From: Loxodes magnus
Lineage: Eukaryota > Ciliophora > Karyorelictea > Loxodida > Loxodidae
Reading direction: 5' to 3'
DNA: 64,000 nucleotides
NCBI GenBank assembly: GCA_946699065.1
Contig: CAMPDV010001584.1
Span: 43,574 to 107,573, forward strand
Below the pieces are notes generated by a model. It ran no database searches, was not told the DNA's origin, and saw nothing but the letters and a program-made list of their open reading frames with translations. A program made the translations under genes and the position numbers. This document shows positions 22,331 to 35,707 of this stretch, one piece after another. Positions within the stretch are counted from its first letter, which is position 1. Each line of letters opens with the position of its first letter.

Positions 22331-24724
22331 ATAATCATTTTTATTTATTTATTTATAGAGATGTTATTCTCTTTATCTTTTTGCTTTTTTATATTCTTAT
22401 TATTTTAATTTTATCAGTTTTTTTCTGGAGATATGAGTTAATTTCTTGAATGCTACTGAGCATTATTATTTGATTTAAAATGCTTAGTTTGGTTTTTCTT
22501 CTAGATTGTTTTTAAAGCAAATTTTATTTCGTATTATTTCTTGTAAACTCTCTTAACTTTACTCGACTATCAATTTAAAATAAATTTTTATAGTTAAAAG
22601 TTTCTTATTTTTAGATAGCAAATCAATAGAACAAAATTTCATAGATATTGCTAGAAGTATAATATAATAATTATCAATGATAACTCTGATTAATAGATTG
22701 AGTATCTAACGCTAGTTCATTAATAGCAAAATAGAAAAAGAAAGTTATTAATGAAAATAGCAAGTAAAGTGAAATAAAAACTATAAAAATATGAAAAGGT
22801 ATGAATAAAACAGAAATCTTATCACAGAAAAACAAATTGGATTCTTTTTTTATTTAGTTAATTATGTATTATAATCTTATTTTTTATAGATATTAAGCAG
22901 CTAAATAAGAAAGGTATCCTATTATTCTAATTTCTCCACACATTATATTTGATTAACTAATTGACAAATTCATTTTTAAAGTCAATAATGCGTAAATAAT
23001 TTGGTCATTTTTGCACTTAAGATTGAGTCGCATAGTAATTTTAAGCTTGAAAGATTCGAGATAAAATTATATAAAAAGCGCTGAAAAAACTTGAACCCAT
23101 AAAATATAAAATTAAGTTATTTATTGTGTTCAATTTAATATTTAGTGTATTTATTTAAATGAAGATCACCTGATTTTATAGAGCCTAGAAATTTAAACTT
23201 AACTAGAGTATTTTAAAATTTGTAAGATATAAATTATTATTCTCGACTCTTCAATGCTTATGCTTTCTTAAAATTTTCAATTATTATTTACTTAAAAATT
23301 CCTTTTAGAAGCAGAGAATTTTATTTATAAATTAACTAATCAGATTTAGATACTAAAGTGTTAGTTAAGGGTAAATATACCAGAAGTTGCATTTGTGTAG
23401 CCAAATTATATAATCTCTCCTCTACTATTTTTTTTGTTATTTAGATTTTAGAATAGAAATTTATTATTTTTTCTATATAAATGAAGCTAAAACAGTCCAA
23501 TTACATCCATTCTTCTCTATAGCTCAAATTATTTAGCCTTTATTAAAAAAACTCGTAAGGTTTTTTTAAAATCCTTATGTTCTTAATTAAAAATGTATTT
23601 TCCTATTTAAACCTATTTTTCATATTTAGACTGATTATCATTCATGAAAATTAGTAACTTCACCCCTCTATAAGCTAGAAGCTTTTTATTAATCAAATAC
23701 CTATTAAACTTCATCTAATGACTACCATTAAATGTAGTCAGCTTAATAGATAAAAAAGGTTTATAACCCTTTTTATGATGAGATTACGTATTCCATTATT
23801 ATTTAGTTATTTAATATCTATTCATTATGACTATTTATAAGGCTTTTAAGACTATTTAATTTTATTAAGATTTACTTGAAGTTTCTTCAAATAAAATCTG
23901 AGAAAATAGAAGGTTTTATAAATATGACCATTATTTATAAGTTTAATAGCATGTAATTATAAAAAATTAAATAAAAACTTTAAGAAGAATATCCAGATGG
24001 AACTAGAAACGATAACTTAAGCTGATGATAGCAAAAACATACATAATTAAAATAACTTAGCAATCCTTAAATAATTATGTCTCAAAAAGTATCTTAACAG
24101 AGCTATTATCTAACGTAAATTAAGAGTTTTAAAGGAAAGAGAGAATGGCTAGTAATTTTATAATAAATACTTTCTAATATCTTTTAATATTAATATTGCT
24201 ATTTATCATATATCATTTTGCAAGAATCTCTTATATTAAATAAATGGAGGATGGCTAGCATAAGCATAATTATTAATATTCTTATCTTTAAATGAAACTT
24301 AATTTTTGAACTATATTATGTGCAATAAAGGCAATTTAGCATGCTAGTTCTTTTTGTTAGAATAGCTAAATTATTTTGAATATAAGAAACTAGAATATGA
24401 TAGATAAATTTCGACTCTAAATATATTAGCAGTGTATAGAGGAAATTAGCTAGCTTAATACCATATTATTATGGTTTTTTACTAAGATGTGAAAAGAGAA
24501 TATTGATCTAATTAGAAGTGATTATAATGAGATAGATCTATTTATTTCTTGTTTTATATCTAAAAGAAAATCAAAACCTAGACTTATCTCAATTCTTATT
24601 AACTTAAATAATTAAATTAAAAACTTTAGACAAAAGGGTGCCCTTTGCAGAAAGGGAACTAATTATATATAACAATAATAAACAGAAAAAAGACAAAAAA
24701 GATAAACTTTATAAAAGTTAAAGG
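22331..24724. other. Spacer with ambiguous coding-like stretch
   Basis: Mostly AT-rich. About 24000-24560 is richer and gives protein-like readings on the plus strand in more than one frame (for example LEYDRQISTLNILAVYRG), but none is clearly favoured and no domain is recognised; it may be a relic gene. A hairpin CCCTTT/AAAGGG lies at about 24645-24662, just downstream of the minus-strand kinase-like gene. Confidence 0.3.
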
Positions 24725-26454
24725 TCAAGAGTAATAAAGCGTGTCAAATATCTAGTAGTCAAAGTCCTAATTCTTAATAGATTCACTAAGGATTTTAAAA
24801 TTCATCTCCAGTTTTTTCTTAATTCCATCAGCAAACTACTGTCTAGTTAATTATTTCTTGCTATCCTAATCAAATTCTTAAAGGAACTTTAATAGTGCTT
24901 TTTACTAGTTTTTACGAAACTGGGGAATTTTGGAAATGTTTTAGAACTAAATTAGGTCTTATTGATACTGTATAAAATATTACTGTATCCATCCATGAAA
25001 AGAGGAAATCTATAGCCAGATCTATTTCTTGAGGACTGATTTTCCAAAACATATGCGTAACTAGGTATTCTAAATATAAAAAGGATACCACTGAAGTTAA
25101 ATTCTCCATCTCCTGTTGTATCTATTTCTGAAAACAGTTGCTAAGATAAGGCGAAAGGTTCTTTTCCAGAAGAATATGTATTATAATAAATTTAGTTATC
25201 CTATTTTATATTAAGCAGGATCTAATTTAAATCTGATTCAGTTATGAAACCTTTTCCTTGCTTATCCAACCTTAAAAATGATTGCTCGTATTTAATCTTT
25301 GACTGAGACTTAAATAATTTCAGCACGATAAACTAGAAGATTATTCTTTACCAGATGTTAAGCTTTGAATATGCTATGAGCTTATAAAAGAGCTCTCTAT
25401 TCTGTCTTTTAAGTGATGATTTAGTCTAGAAAAATCCTAATTCTAGTATTTATTCAGGCTAATTACGCTTTTAGGTATCCATTTGAAAGCACATTTATAA
25501 TAGATCGTATAATGCTTCAGACATGTACTTTTTGTTTTACCGTAATAGCTTAAAAAGTAGCTCATGATTATTATTCTTGCCGTTCTATGTATTTTACTCT
25601 CAGCCTTTAATCATGTTTTTAGGATGATCTCCTAAAGCCATCTATAGGAGAATTACTCCAATTGCAAACATATCAGCTGAGCAGTTTACTTTTTGAGAGT
25701 GATCGTAAAGCTCATTTGAAAAATAATAGTTTTAGTCAAACTATCTCTCAATAGATTTGCTTGAAGGTTGGTGCTCGAATATAATTGACTCTGTAAATTT
25801 TGTAAGCTTGATGATTTTAAAGTTCCTTGGGTTCTAAACGAAAATATTTTCAGGAGTGAAGCTAAAAAGAATAGTTTTATTCTTACGAAGGTAGCTAGCT
25901 AAAAGTAGCAGGGAATATCCTAACTTACGAATTTAGATTTCTTCAAATTTTTTTTATTAATTAATAATGTCTTGCAATGAATAGCTTGGAAGCTAATTCA
26001 TTACTACTGTAAATTCGTTTTAATCTTAGAAATATTCCACAGAAGAAGCTAGAAAAGGATGATCTAACCTTTGTAGAAATTCTATTTGCTTATCAATTAT
26101 TTTGCTATTTTAGCTTTTTATCTAAAAAACTTGGAAAGTAAACTTCTGCTAGAGGAAAGTACTTAGGACATTCTTGTAGTATAAATTATACCCTTCGTTC
26201 TTTATTTGCAAGTTGTCAAAGGTAAAATCATTTTTCAAATCCTCGAAATATGAAATTTTTGCCTGTATATTTTTAAAAGGAACTGATCTTAAGTCCAAAA
26301 ATGCCTAATTTCAATCTTTTCTTTCCCTTGCTATTTCTACACTTAGAATTGCTAGTTCTTAATTCAAAACTTCATCTCCATTATTCTCGCTTTTTTCCAG
26401 ATTCTATTTCTTGTTTTAACGATTTTCACCACAACACGAGATTTCCAACCCCAT
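24725..26454 (-). CDS. CDPK-like pseudokinase with EF hands (three exons)
   Basis: 564 residues after removing two introns. The N-terminus MGLEISCCGEN has Gly2 and a Cys pair, as in myristoylated, palmitoylated CDPKs. The kinase fold is recognisable (IEFLQRLDHPFL; PENIFV; CSADMFAIGVILLQMALGDHP; QPEQILELGFF), but catalytic residues are gone: VAIK Lys to Phe, alpha-C Glu to Gln, HRDLK to LFSFT, DFG to KLT. Four EF-hand positions follow. EF1 loop DKQGKGFITESD is good and EF2 DTTGDGEFNFSE is canonical, its last Glu created by splicing; EF3 and EF4 are degenerate. It is likely a membrane-anchored calcium sensor or scaffold rather than an active kinase (inference). It ends LYYS-TGA. It stands alone, without operon-like neighbours. 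Confidence 0.88.
24968..24983 (-). other. 16-nt intron in the CDPK-like gene
   Basis: GTAATATTTTATACAG in gene sense. Removing it joins FLFSWMDT to YQQDLIQFQ and brings EF3 into frame with EF4 (EFDQDSKKQLTRQQF). Length and GT...AG ends match the tiny introns known from heterotrich-type ciliates. Confidence 0.85.
25070..25088 (-). other. 19-nt intron in the CDPK-like gene
   Basis: GTATCCTTTTTATATTTAG in gene sense. Its removal rebuilds a split GAA codon that gives the essential Glu at position 12 of EF hand 2, and joins NFSE to YLVTHMFWKI. This is strong internal evidence that the interval is spliced. Confidence 0.88.
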
Positions 26455-29400
26455 TTTTTATAAATTTAAAAAATTAAAGAATTTTCAAACTTTTTCTTAG
26501 TTTTTTCTTCCAAAGCTCTTCAATCCTTAATAAAAGTATTTCTATTTCTATAAATCCACATATATTGTAATGAATTATAAAGTATTTAAAGCCTAAAAGT
26601 GTAGTGAAGAGCAAGATGACTAAGCTATTAATACTTTAAAAATTAATTACTAATATTAAATCTAAAAAACTAATTCTTCTAGTGTAAAAATAGAGGAAAT
26701 ATTATATATCATATACCTCTAAATTTGATATATCATTGGAACTTTATTTCTAACTTCTGCTTAATTTCCATACTTTTTGCTTATTTTATAGATATAATAA
26801 GAGGGTAAATTATCTATGGTAAAGGAGGGTTCTAAATGACTTAATAGAAAGTTTAAATTTAAATAGGGATGATGCTACTATTTGAGTTTTTTGCTGCTTT
26901 TTATTTTGATAATTAATCAGTTAAAATGAGATTGTTGCTACTCATCCTGATGTTATATTTTAATTTTAACTATCTAAATTTTTTCTTAAAAGGCTTAGTT
27001 AAAAGTATAAACTTAAAGAATTTACTAATGCTGTTTATACGAAGTAAAGAAGTGAATGATGATATAGTCTAAAAATTAATAGGTTTTGATCTTATAAATC
27101 TTTTATATAATATGATCATTTATTGAGAACATCGTTCTTAATTTATTCCAAATGCGGGTTATTGTTTATGTAATTAGGCATTATTAAAGAAAACAGATAC
27201 TAAAATGACGTTATATTGCATTTGATTTATATAGATTTTTAATAAGATACAGCTTAAATAAAAATTAACAGTTAGCTTACTCATATAATTAAAAGTAGGC
27301 TTTGCTTTATTTAATTAATTTAACTTATATAGTACAAGCAGGATTTATAATGTAATAATAAGTTTATTAACTTAGATAATTAATAAGTATCTGAAGCATG
27401 CTGTTTAATATAATTATAAATTATTATGTACCTCAATCCTTACTCCCTGTACCAAACATATAAATTCTCATCAGCTTCCTATATTATCTTAAAAACCTTA
27501 TAGTTTAATTAATAGTTTATGTATCTGTTTTTCTTCAATCCACAATTCACCTAAATTTTATATTAATAATCTTTCTTAGTCAATATAATATAACAAGGTT
27601 TTCTGGCTTTAATTCCTCAATTTTTAATATAATGAATTTATTTAAGCTAAATTTAAGATAATTGATTATAAGCGAAATATCTATAATTATTATAAACTTT
27701 AAATAGTGATAAATATATCCTAACTAAAAGGAATACTTAGAATTATAGATTTAAACTAACTGGTAATTCAATAAATTAAAGATGTAATAAGAGTTAGTCA
27801 GTTGTTTTAATTATCTTTTTATTTAGTTTAAAAATAATAAATCTCTTTCCAGAAGATTAGGGCTAATAGGATAATTTCTTCTAGTTCTTACAATTTTATA
27901 ATTATAGTATGATAAATAAATATCTAGTCTTGTCTGTATAGTATTATTATAAAATCTATTCTAGCATATATTAAATTATTAGATAAAAGAATAAGCTTTT
28001 GCATTAGATATGATTAAGCATAATGGTATATTATATTTATATATTCGATTAGATAATAAAGAAACTTAATAAGCAATAAGAGTCATAGGGTGCTAAAATA
28101 TTTTAAACTGTGATTCTTCTTATAAACACTTTTAGGAACTAGTTTTATCCTAAAAGTCTATTTTTCTAGATACCTGAAACTTTATAGTGCATTTTTAATA
28201 AATTCTAACTTTATTAATAACTTTATAATTTTTAATCTGAAGGCTAGTTTAAATAAAATTAAAATTAAAAATAAACAAATAAAGGTTAAGAAAATAGCTT
28301 TTTAATTTAAACTTTGAAATTACATTTAGCAAAATATATTAAATATAACCAAAGGTAAACAATAAAATATTAGTTGGAGATATTAAAATCATTTTAGAAA
28401 TTTAAATTATTAAGAATAAAGAAATAAGCTAAATAAGAAATTATAGGCAGAAACTTTAATGCCTGAGTAGATACAGTCCTTTTCGAAAAATAAATAGAAT
28501 TAATTTTAAATCTTTATAATTAAGATAGAATGTGCTTAAAGAAATAATTCTTTTACTAAAATAAAAAATCAAATATCATCTTATTTATTAAATAAAATTT
28601 ATTAATAAAATAAGTCTACCCTCAAATGCTACTTTAACAACTATCTTGTAATCATTAGATAATTTAAATTTTAATCCTTAATTTTTTCTTTAACACATAT
28701 GTGAAAAAAGCATTAGTTCTATAAGAATGTTTCTTTTATTTTACAATTTTTAAACTTTTAATTTAATAATAGCTATGAATGAAATAGCTTGAAATTAACT
28801 TTCATGAAGAATTAAATATTAGTTAAAGAAAGTTAAATTTGAGGTCTTCAAGTATGGAACAGAATTTAAATTAAAAAATACAAAATAAATAAGAGAAAAA
28901 AGAATTATTAATAAAACATTCTTTATATGAATATAAATATGAATAAGCATTAATTTCTTTTTCAATTTTAATCCTCATAATTTATTCTCAGAAAATAATT
29001 TCAGTATTTATAAAAAAAAATGTTCACTTAAAAATAGCAAAATAATTTAATTTATAAAAGATTAATTTCTAATTCTAAAATTAAATAAATATTTATATAA
29101 TTTAATAATATTCTTCTTTTAATTATTAAGTTTAAAAATATTGGAAAATAAATAATATTTATTAAATTTTTTAAGCAACATAAATAATCTCGCTTTTTTT
29201 AATTTTCTTTTAATCTTTATTTTACTAATTTTGTACGAATAAATAAGGGATATTTTACATAATGAAATGTAAACTTATTAATAAATTAAGTTTTATTTCT
29301 TTAATATTTATTTAAACTTTACCTTGCATTATTTATAATTAATTTTAAAAAATATTCTTAGCATTATATTTTTATATTAATTTAAAGATAGATGAATAAA

Positions 29401-29636
29401 TAATCAAATAATATTTGTATTAATTGCCTATATTTTTATAGTTATATTAAAATAATATTATTATAGATAATTAAATTATGCTTAAATTTTAATTAAATTT
29501 ACAGAATATATTATATTCAGTTTAATTAATTTTTTTATTTTTTAGTACTTTTAGTATAAATAAAGAAGTTTTTTTAAAATTATAAATTTCAGTTTAATTA
29601 ATGGATCATATTTAAAATCTTCAAAAATTATTTTTA
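26455..29636. other. AT-rich region, no supported gene
   Basis: About 27400-27950 gives protein-like minus-strand readings (for example IIQEADENLYVWYREQG), possibly a relic gene, but frames vary and no domain is recognised. The rest is plain AT-rich spacer. Confidence 0.35.
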
Positions 29637-29765
29637 TAAGAAATCATCTGTACTATTATAATATCTGTAGGAACTTCTAGGATCTATAATATGGAGAAAA
29701 AATAAGGATAATGAATAGCTTAAGATAGTCAAAATATCGAAAAGCTTAGAATTAGAATGTTTTTA
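29637..29765 (-). pseudogene. 5'-end fragment of a surface-protein family gene
   Basis: Matches the start of copy D (5100-5214): the bases coding the signal peptide and DP(D/V)P segment recur with changes, in the same orientation relative to the shared upstream flank. The body of the gene is missing. Confidence 0.55.
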
Positions 29766-31852
29766 ATTTAATTTTAATTTGAAATGATTTAAAAAAGAAC
29801 GAAATAAAGCTATATTAAATTAATTTAATTCATATAAATAAGAGATCTTAAACTTAATTCGGTATTCAAATATTTGTTTCCATCTCTTTAAAATATTTTT
29901 ATATTAGGGATAGAATAGATGTTCTTAAAATTTGCAACACGAAAAGATAAAAAGAGATGTTATCTAAAAATAATTTAGAATATACAAAATTATTAAAAAA
30001 TGAAAATCTTTAATGTTTATTGCCTTCTATTAAATTATTTAAAGGAAAATTATAATATAAATTAAATTATTTTTAGGTTCTTTTTCTATAAAAAAAATTG
30101 TTTTAGCTTTTGTGTTAAAGAAGCTATAATTTCAATTTAAAATATTTAGCTCCTTATACAAGCTAGGCTTATTTGTAATTTAGAATAGAAGAAATTTTAG
30201 CAAAAGAAAATTATTAGAATAAATCAATTATATAGTAATAGCTATTAAATTTCTTATATTTTAATAAGTTAATTGAATCTTGCTAAACAAGATTCTTCAA
30301 ATTTTTTATTTTTTTACTAAAATTCTAAAACAAGTAAGAATAAATTGATTTTTTTTAATTGATTTTTAGCTATAAACATTTTTTAAATGAAAACACTTAA
30401 AAATTAATTTTAAATTTTTTTCTAGTTATCTACTTGAAGAACTCAATATAAATTTACCAGAATTTAATGAACTCTATTATAAAGATATGAAATTGAATTT
30501 CCCTTTAAATGATAAATAAAAGTTTTAATTTTATTACATCTTTTTGGTTTAGTTGTTCATAGTTAATTTTTTATTTTCCAAAATGATAAGTAAGTATATT
30601 CTAATTGTAAAAAAATTTAAATGAAAGAAGAAAATTTTTAAATAAATTAAATTTTAATTTTTCTTTTCCTACTTATATATTAAAAAATAAATATCTAAGT
30701 TTTGTAATCAAAGAAGATAAGCATATAAAATCATAAACTATGTAAGAATTAAGTTAGCATATAGTCAGCCAAATTAAATTAATTCAAATGTTTATAATTA
30801 ATACGAAGATTTCTTAAGTTATTTTATAGAAATAGGACTAATAATTAACTTTTCAAAGATTACATTGATATTTTTCCTTAACAAATTGAATTAATTTTAA
30901 GTTAAAGACAAAAAGAAAAAAAATCTAAATTACTTATTTAAAAACTTTATTTAATTCTTCTATTAAAGTGTAAAATTTAAAATAAAGCAAGTGCAATCTT
31001 AGATAAAGCAAACTTTTATTTTATTTTTTTACAAACTATTTTCTAGTAATATAATTTTAATAAATTATTTACGGAGAATTAATTTATAATATTAAAAGTT
31101 ATTTTATATCTAAAAATTTATTACATATTCTTAAATTTTAAAAGTCTTAAAACAATTATTTATTTAAATTAATATTTATTGGTTTTATTATTTTTTAAAT
31201 ATAAATTTAATATTTTTTAAAATTAAATTTTTTTAATAATTTTGACTTTAAATTATCTTAAAAAAAACATAACTTAGATTTAATTAATGAGATAAAATAA
31301 AATAAGTTATATGTATATAAATTAAAGCATAAATTAATTTAGAGTGCTTAAAAATTAAATTTAGGCTAAAATTAAAAGAAATTAAATAGATTTATTTAAT
31401 AAATTATTAATTTAAAACTAAATATTATTAATTAAAATTTTATATATTAAGCTAATAATTAAATTGCTTGAAGAATAAATGATTTACAAATCTTTTTTTA
31501 AATATTAGTTATCAAAATTAAAGGATTGATAAAACGAGTTAAATAGTATACATTTATTTAAATAAATTTTTATAAAGAAATTAATAATCATAATATTTAT
31601 AAAAGAGAAATTTTGTTAGTAGCTTAAGTTTTCTAATTTTAACTTTTTTAATTATGTTTATTAACAAAATAAGTAGCCTTATTTTATCATACATAATTTA
31701 ACTAAATGCAAACAAATTAAAATATAATAGATATTGTAATAATCTTTATTAATTCAATGTATCTTTTAAATAGTTATTTTAAATTATTTTATAAGAAAAA
31801 ATTTATAAAAAAGGATAAAGGATAAAGTTAAGTTTATAGTCTTAGAAAAGAG
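29766..31852. repeat. Duplicated upstream flank and AT-rich spacer
   Basis: 29770-30560 corresponds to 5223-6000, the region upstream of copy D. From about 30600 to 31850 nothing is recognised. Confidence 0.45.
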
Positions 31853-32668
31853 CTCCAGGGTTCACTTGTTTTTGTTCCTGCTCTTTCCTGAACTAAAGGA
31901 CTGCGTAGGACTACATTAGTCCGCCATCCTTGTCTCTCCCTCATCCACTAATTATCGTTATAGTTTCTTCTTCCATTTTTATAAAACTCGTTGTTTCTTG
32001 AGTTGTAGAATTTCTTTCTGTATACTTATCCTGTTCTTGTTGGTCATATTCTGAAAAGTTAGTCTAATATTTATTACTTGTTAATTTTTTCAATTTCTTG
32101 TTTCTTCCAGCATTTTTTCCAGCAATGATTTTTCTAGCATAAATAGCACCGAATCTTTTTGCGATAATAATTAATCTTATTTATTTCTTATTATTAGAAT
32201 TCCGATTCGATTTCCATTGGGATATTTGATTATTAATCTTATTAATCTTATAATTTTTAAATTATTACTTGTTATTATTCTTGTTTTTCTTAAAGTTGCT
32301 TTATTTGATATTCAATTTAATAAAAATGAAATTGGAACATTTGAGGGACTTCGTTAAATTATTTATCAATTTATTCCATTTTAATTACTATTTACGATTA
32401 GATTTTATTTAATGATTCATCTATGGATTGGAATTATAGGTTTAATTATTCCATTAAATTTTTCTAGTAAGTTTTCTAAATTTTCTATTTTTTATCTTTG
32501 CTTTTTCAAGTCATATTGGATATTTGATATCCCTTGCTGAACTGATTATGCAAAGGATTCCTTGGATTATTAATCTTTATCTTATTAAGGCTATTCTTCA
32601 ATTAAATTAGGTTATTCTTATTTTTTCAAGTATTCGTTAATAGAGGTCTATTATTTCTTAGGTGCCAT
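31853..32668 (-). mobile_element. Gag-like CCHC retroelement remnant
   Basis: Starts MAPKKQQTSINEYLKKQEQ, with a Gln-rich coiled coil, the IPMEIE motif and the zinc knuckle CYLCQKNHCWKKC (one residue shorter between second Cys and His than its relatives). No neighbouring polymerase genes. A broken copy, at least one break. Clearly the same family as the units at 10.6, 18.0, 33.3 and 40.2 kb. Confidence 0.6.
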
Positions 32669-33309
32669 TTTATTTTATTTTATATATAATATTTTCTAAA
32701 TCTAAATTCTTAAAAAATAACTATTAAAGATAATATATTAAAAAGGATTAAGCAATCTTTAATATCTTAATAAAAATTAAAATATATTAATCTATATTGA
32801 TAAATAAATATAATAAATATTAATTTAAAATAAATTAATCAAAATTAAATAATTAATTAATTTAATTAAAAATTAAATATCTATCTAAGAACTTTTTAAG
32901 TAGTAATTAAAAAATAATTTAGGTAGAAATAATTATATTTTTTTCAATATAAACATTATAAATATTAAGGAAGTTATTTTATTCGAAGATAATGAATAAA
33001 AATATTTATAGTTATATAGCTTTAATGAATTAAATTGAGATAATTAAATCTTTTGCTTAAATAATTATTTTTATTTTCATAGTTTGTTATTAAATTATAT
33101 AAATAAATACAATGAAATCCATCTTGTAAATTACGTTTATATAAAAGCTTATTACATTCAAATAAATTTCTTGTGTAGCTTTTCTGGCAAAAGTATCTGA
33201 AAAAATTTATTTTTCTTTCGTATTTACTGATCTTTCATTCTTTTAATTGATAATTTTGAATTTCTCTTATAAATTCTTAAAAAATATTTGTAATAAATAA
33301 TAATATATA
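32669..33309. other. AT-rich spacer
   Basis: Nothing recognised. Confidence 0.5.
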
Positions 33310-33850
33310 TAAAACAAACAACACCCCCCAGATAACCCTAGAAACACTAACATGTAACAATATCGACTGAGGACCTTCCCAAGAAGCAAAAGATTAGTAA
33401 CTTTCAGGCCTAGATTAGGACATTCAACCCCTACATGGACCTCGGAGATCTCAATAAAGAACAAATCTTAGGAATGACGAAGGAGGAAATGGCTAAGCTT
33501 ATTTTAGCATTAATAGGAAAAAATAAAGATCTGGAAAAACAGATTGAAGAACTAGCTTAAGAACAGTAAGAGTATTTAGAAGATGAGGAAACCCATGCTC
33601 CTAAGAATTGACGAATTCGATAGGCAGCTAGAACAATTATACGAATCGAATGAAATATTCATATCAAATTGGAAAAATTAGAGACAAGTGTAAAATAATA
33701 GGCATGCGATCTATCCCAATGGAGATCGAATAAGAGAATAATAAGCCAATTGAGCAAACTAAAGAGAAATATTTTAGGAAAAAATGTTACATCTGCAGGA
33801 GAACAGACCACCTAATATATAAAACCTGCTTTCATATAATCTATAATTGA
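33310..33850 (+). mobile_element. Gag-like CCHC retroelement remnant
   Basis: Plus strand. A coiled-coil segment (LNKEQILGMTKEEMAKLI; KDLEKQIEELAQEQQEY) aligns with EQMNSEQMKQLI of the 10.6-kb copy. IPMEIEQENNKP is followed by the knuckle CYICRRTDHLIYKTC. Its 5' part is GC-rich (for example ACCCCTACATGGACC near 33430). A broken copy. Confidence 0.55.
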
Positions 33851-35707
33851 TTTATTTATAATTATATTAAATTTGTTCATTTTTTCCAGAATAAATTAAA
33901 TTTTAGAAAATACAAAAATAAATCTTTAGTAAAGACTTCTAAAAATATATTCGAATTTCTCAAATTTTAACCACATAAGCAAATTGCTCATTTTTAAGTA
34001 TCAATGTGATGTTGACTTAGTAAATAACATAATTTTATAATAGTTGTGCCTCTTTTATAAATTGAATTATTTTTTTGAACAATGTATTAATTCAAATTTG
34101 AAAATAGTTTTTAAGGAAAAAGGCTATCACTATTTTATATTAGATATATATTTCTTTGAAGTAGATATAAATGTATTTATAAGGAAACATTCTTAGAACT
34201 ATTTTTATTTAATTTATGAGTAAACCAATTATTAAAATCTTGGAGAGTCGGAGTTTTATAAGCTTCGAGTTGACGAACTTAAATATTTTTAATTTAATGC
34301 CTTCGTTATGGTAAAGATTAAGTATGTTTAAATTTAAATTTCAGAGTCTGGATTATTTAACTAATTTAAACTAATAAATCTAAGTTATAAATAGAAATTT
34401 ATATTAATGCTTTTAAATCAAATAACTTGGGACTTCTAACTATTTTTGGCTATGAACATGTAAGCTTATAATTAAATTATTTGCTTAGAAATTAAGGTAA
34501 TTAAAAGAAATTAAAAGCTTAATATTTATTCTAATCTTCATAAAATAACTAATGAACTAGCAATAGTATAATATTCAAAATAAGCAAGAAAAGTTGAATC
34601 TTTAAGAAATCTAAGATACGATTTAAATCTTAAATTCACAGTTTAACTAAAATTCTTCAAAGCTATAATTTCTATTATATATTTATTTTTTTATAATGAT
34701 ACTTATTACATTATAATTTTAAATTTTAGACTTATAAAGAAGAATTGAAATTAAAAAAAACCAACTTGAAAGATTTATTCTTTAGTTATTAGATTATATA
34801 ATTAGTATAAAACTAAATATAAATGAAAAAATACAACTTTAGATAGAGACCAACTGAGCAAAATAAATGGAATACAGGTATGATTTATTTTTAATGCTTG
34901 CAAGATAACTTTAATTTAAAATCTTTTAAGAACTAAGCTTCTCAGATATATATAAATTTGCTATGATATCTCTTCGTTGGTAACTAAAATAGATTAAAGC
35001 TTATTTTTAATTCTCGATTTATTTATAAAGCATTTGGTTTTCCAAAAATTAAATAAAATTATAAAGGATTTAATATTTTGCTAGATGTTTTAAAATTGTG
35101 GTATTAATAAAATTGGAAAAATTGGATAAGCTTATAAAGCTGAATTAGATAAAGATTATTAATATTTATTTAAGTTAATCATTTTTTCCTTTCGTTTTTA
35201 GGTTTGATTTAGACCTTCCTTTTATTAATTTTTATTTTTCAAAAAGTTTCAAATAAAGCCTCTTAGGAGCATCAATATGCTTTTAATTTAATTTTAGGAA
35301 TTTAAAAATTTACAAAAATTCCTAGCTCTTTCTTCTTAAGTAGAATAAAGTCTAAAGATAATTTAAATTTGTTTTTTAAATCTTTCTTTAAATAATCAAC
35401 TTGAGCGTATCAAAACACAAAATAACTTTTTTTCTTAAAACCCTAAATTTTTTTTTCTTTCAAAAATATTTATTAACTAGTCCCTAATTTTTGTCATATC
35501 TTAGAGCTATTTATTTAATCATTTTATTCCTTTCTATCTAAATTAAACTAAATAACTTCATGGTTATTATTATATTTTATCTCCTTCACTAGCTTTAGTA
35601 ATTTAAATAGATTGAAATAAATGTTTGAATAGCAGTTTAAGTTAAGCTCTTCTATTTTAAGAATCTATTTGATTTAAATAAGCAAAATGATTTTAATTTA
35701 TAATAAA
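33851..35707. other. Upstream region of copy A
   Basis: AT-rich, no gene. It shares blocks with the region upstream of copy B, for example CTATGAACATGTAAGCTTA near 34450 versus TTATGAACGTGTAAGCTTA near 46810, so A and B were duplicated with at least about 1.2 kb of 5' flank. An in-frame ATG at 35687 could extend the signal peptide by seven residues. Confidence 0.45.

Noticed and set aside
33425-33440. Telomere-like or telomerase-template CAACCCC
   Set aside because: A single short occurrence inside a GC-richer gag-like unit, with no repeats and no structured RNA around it.
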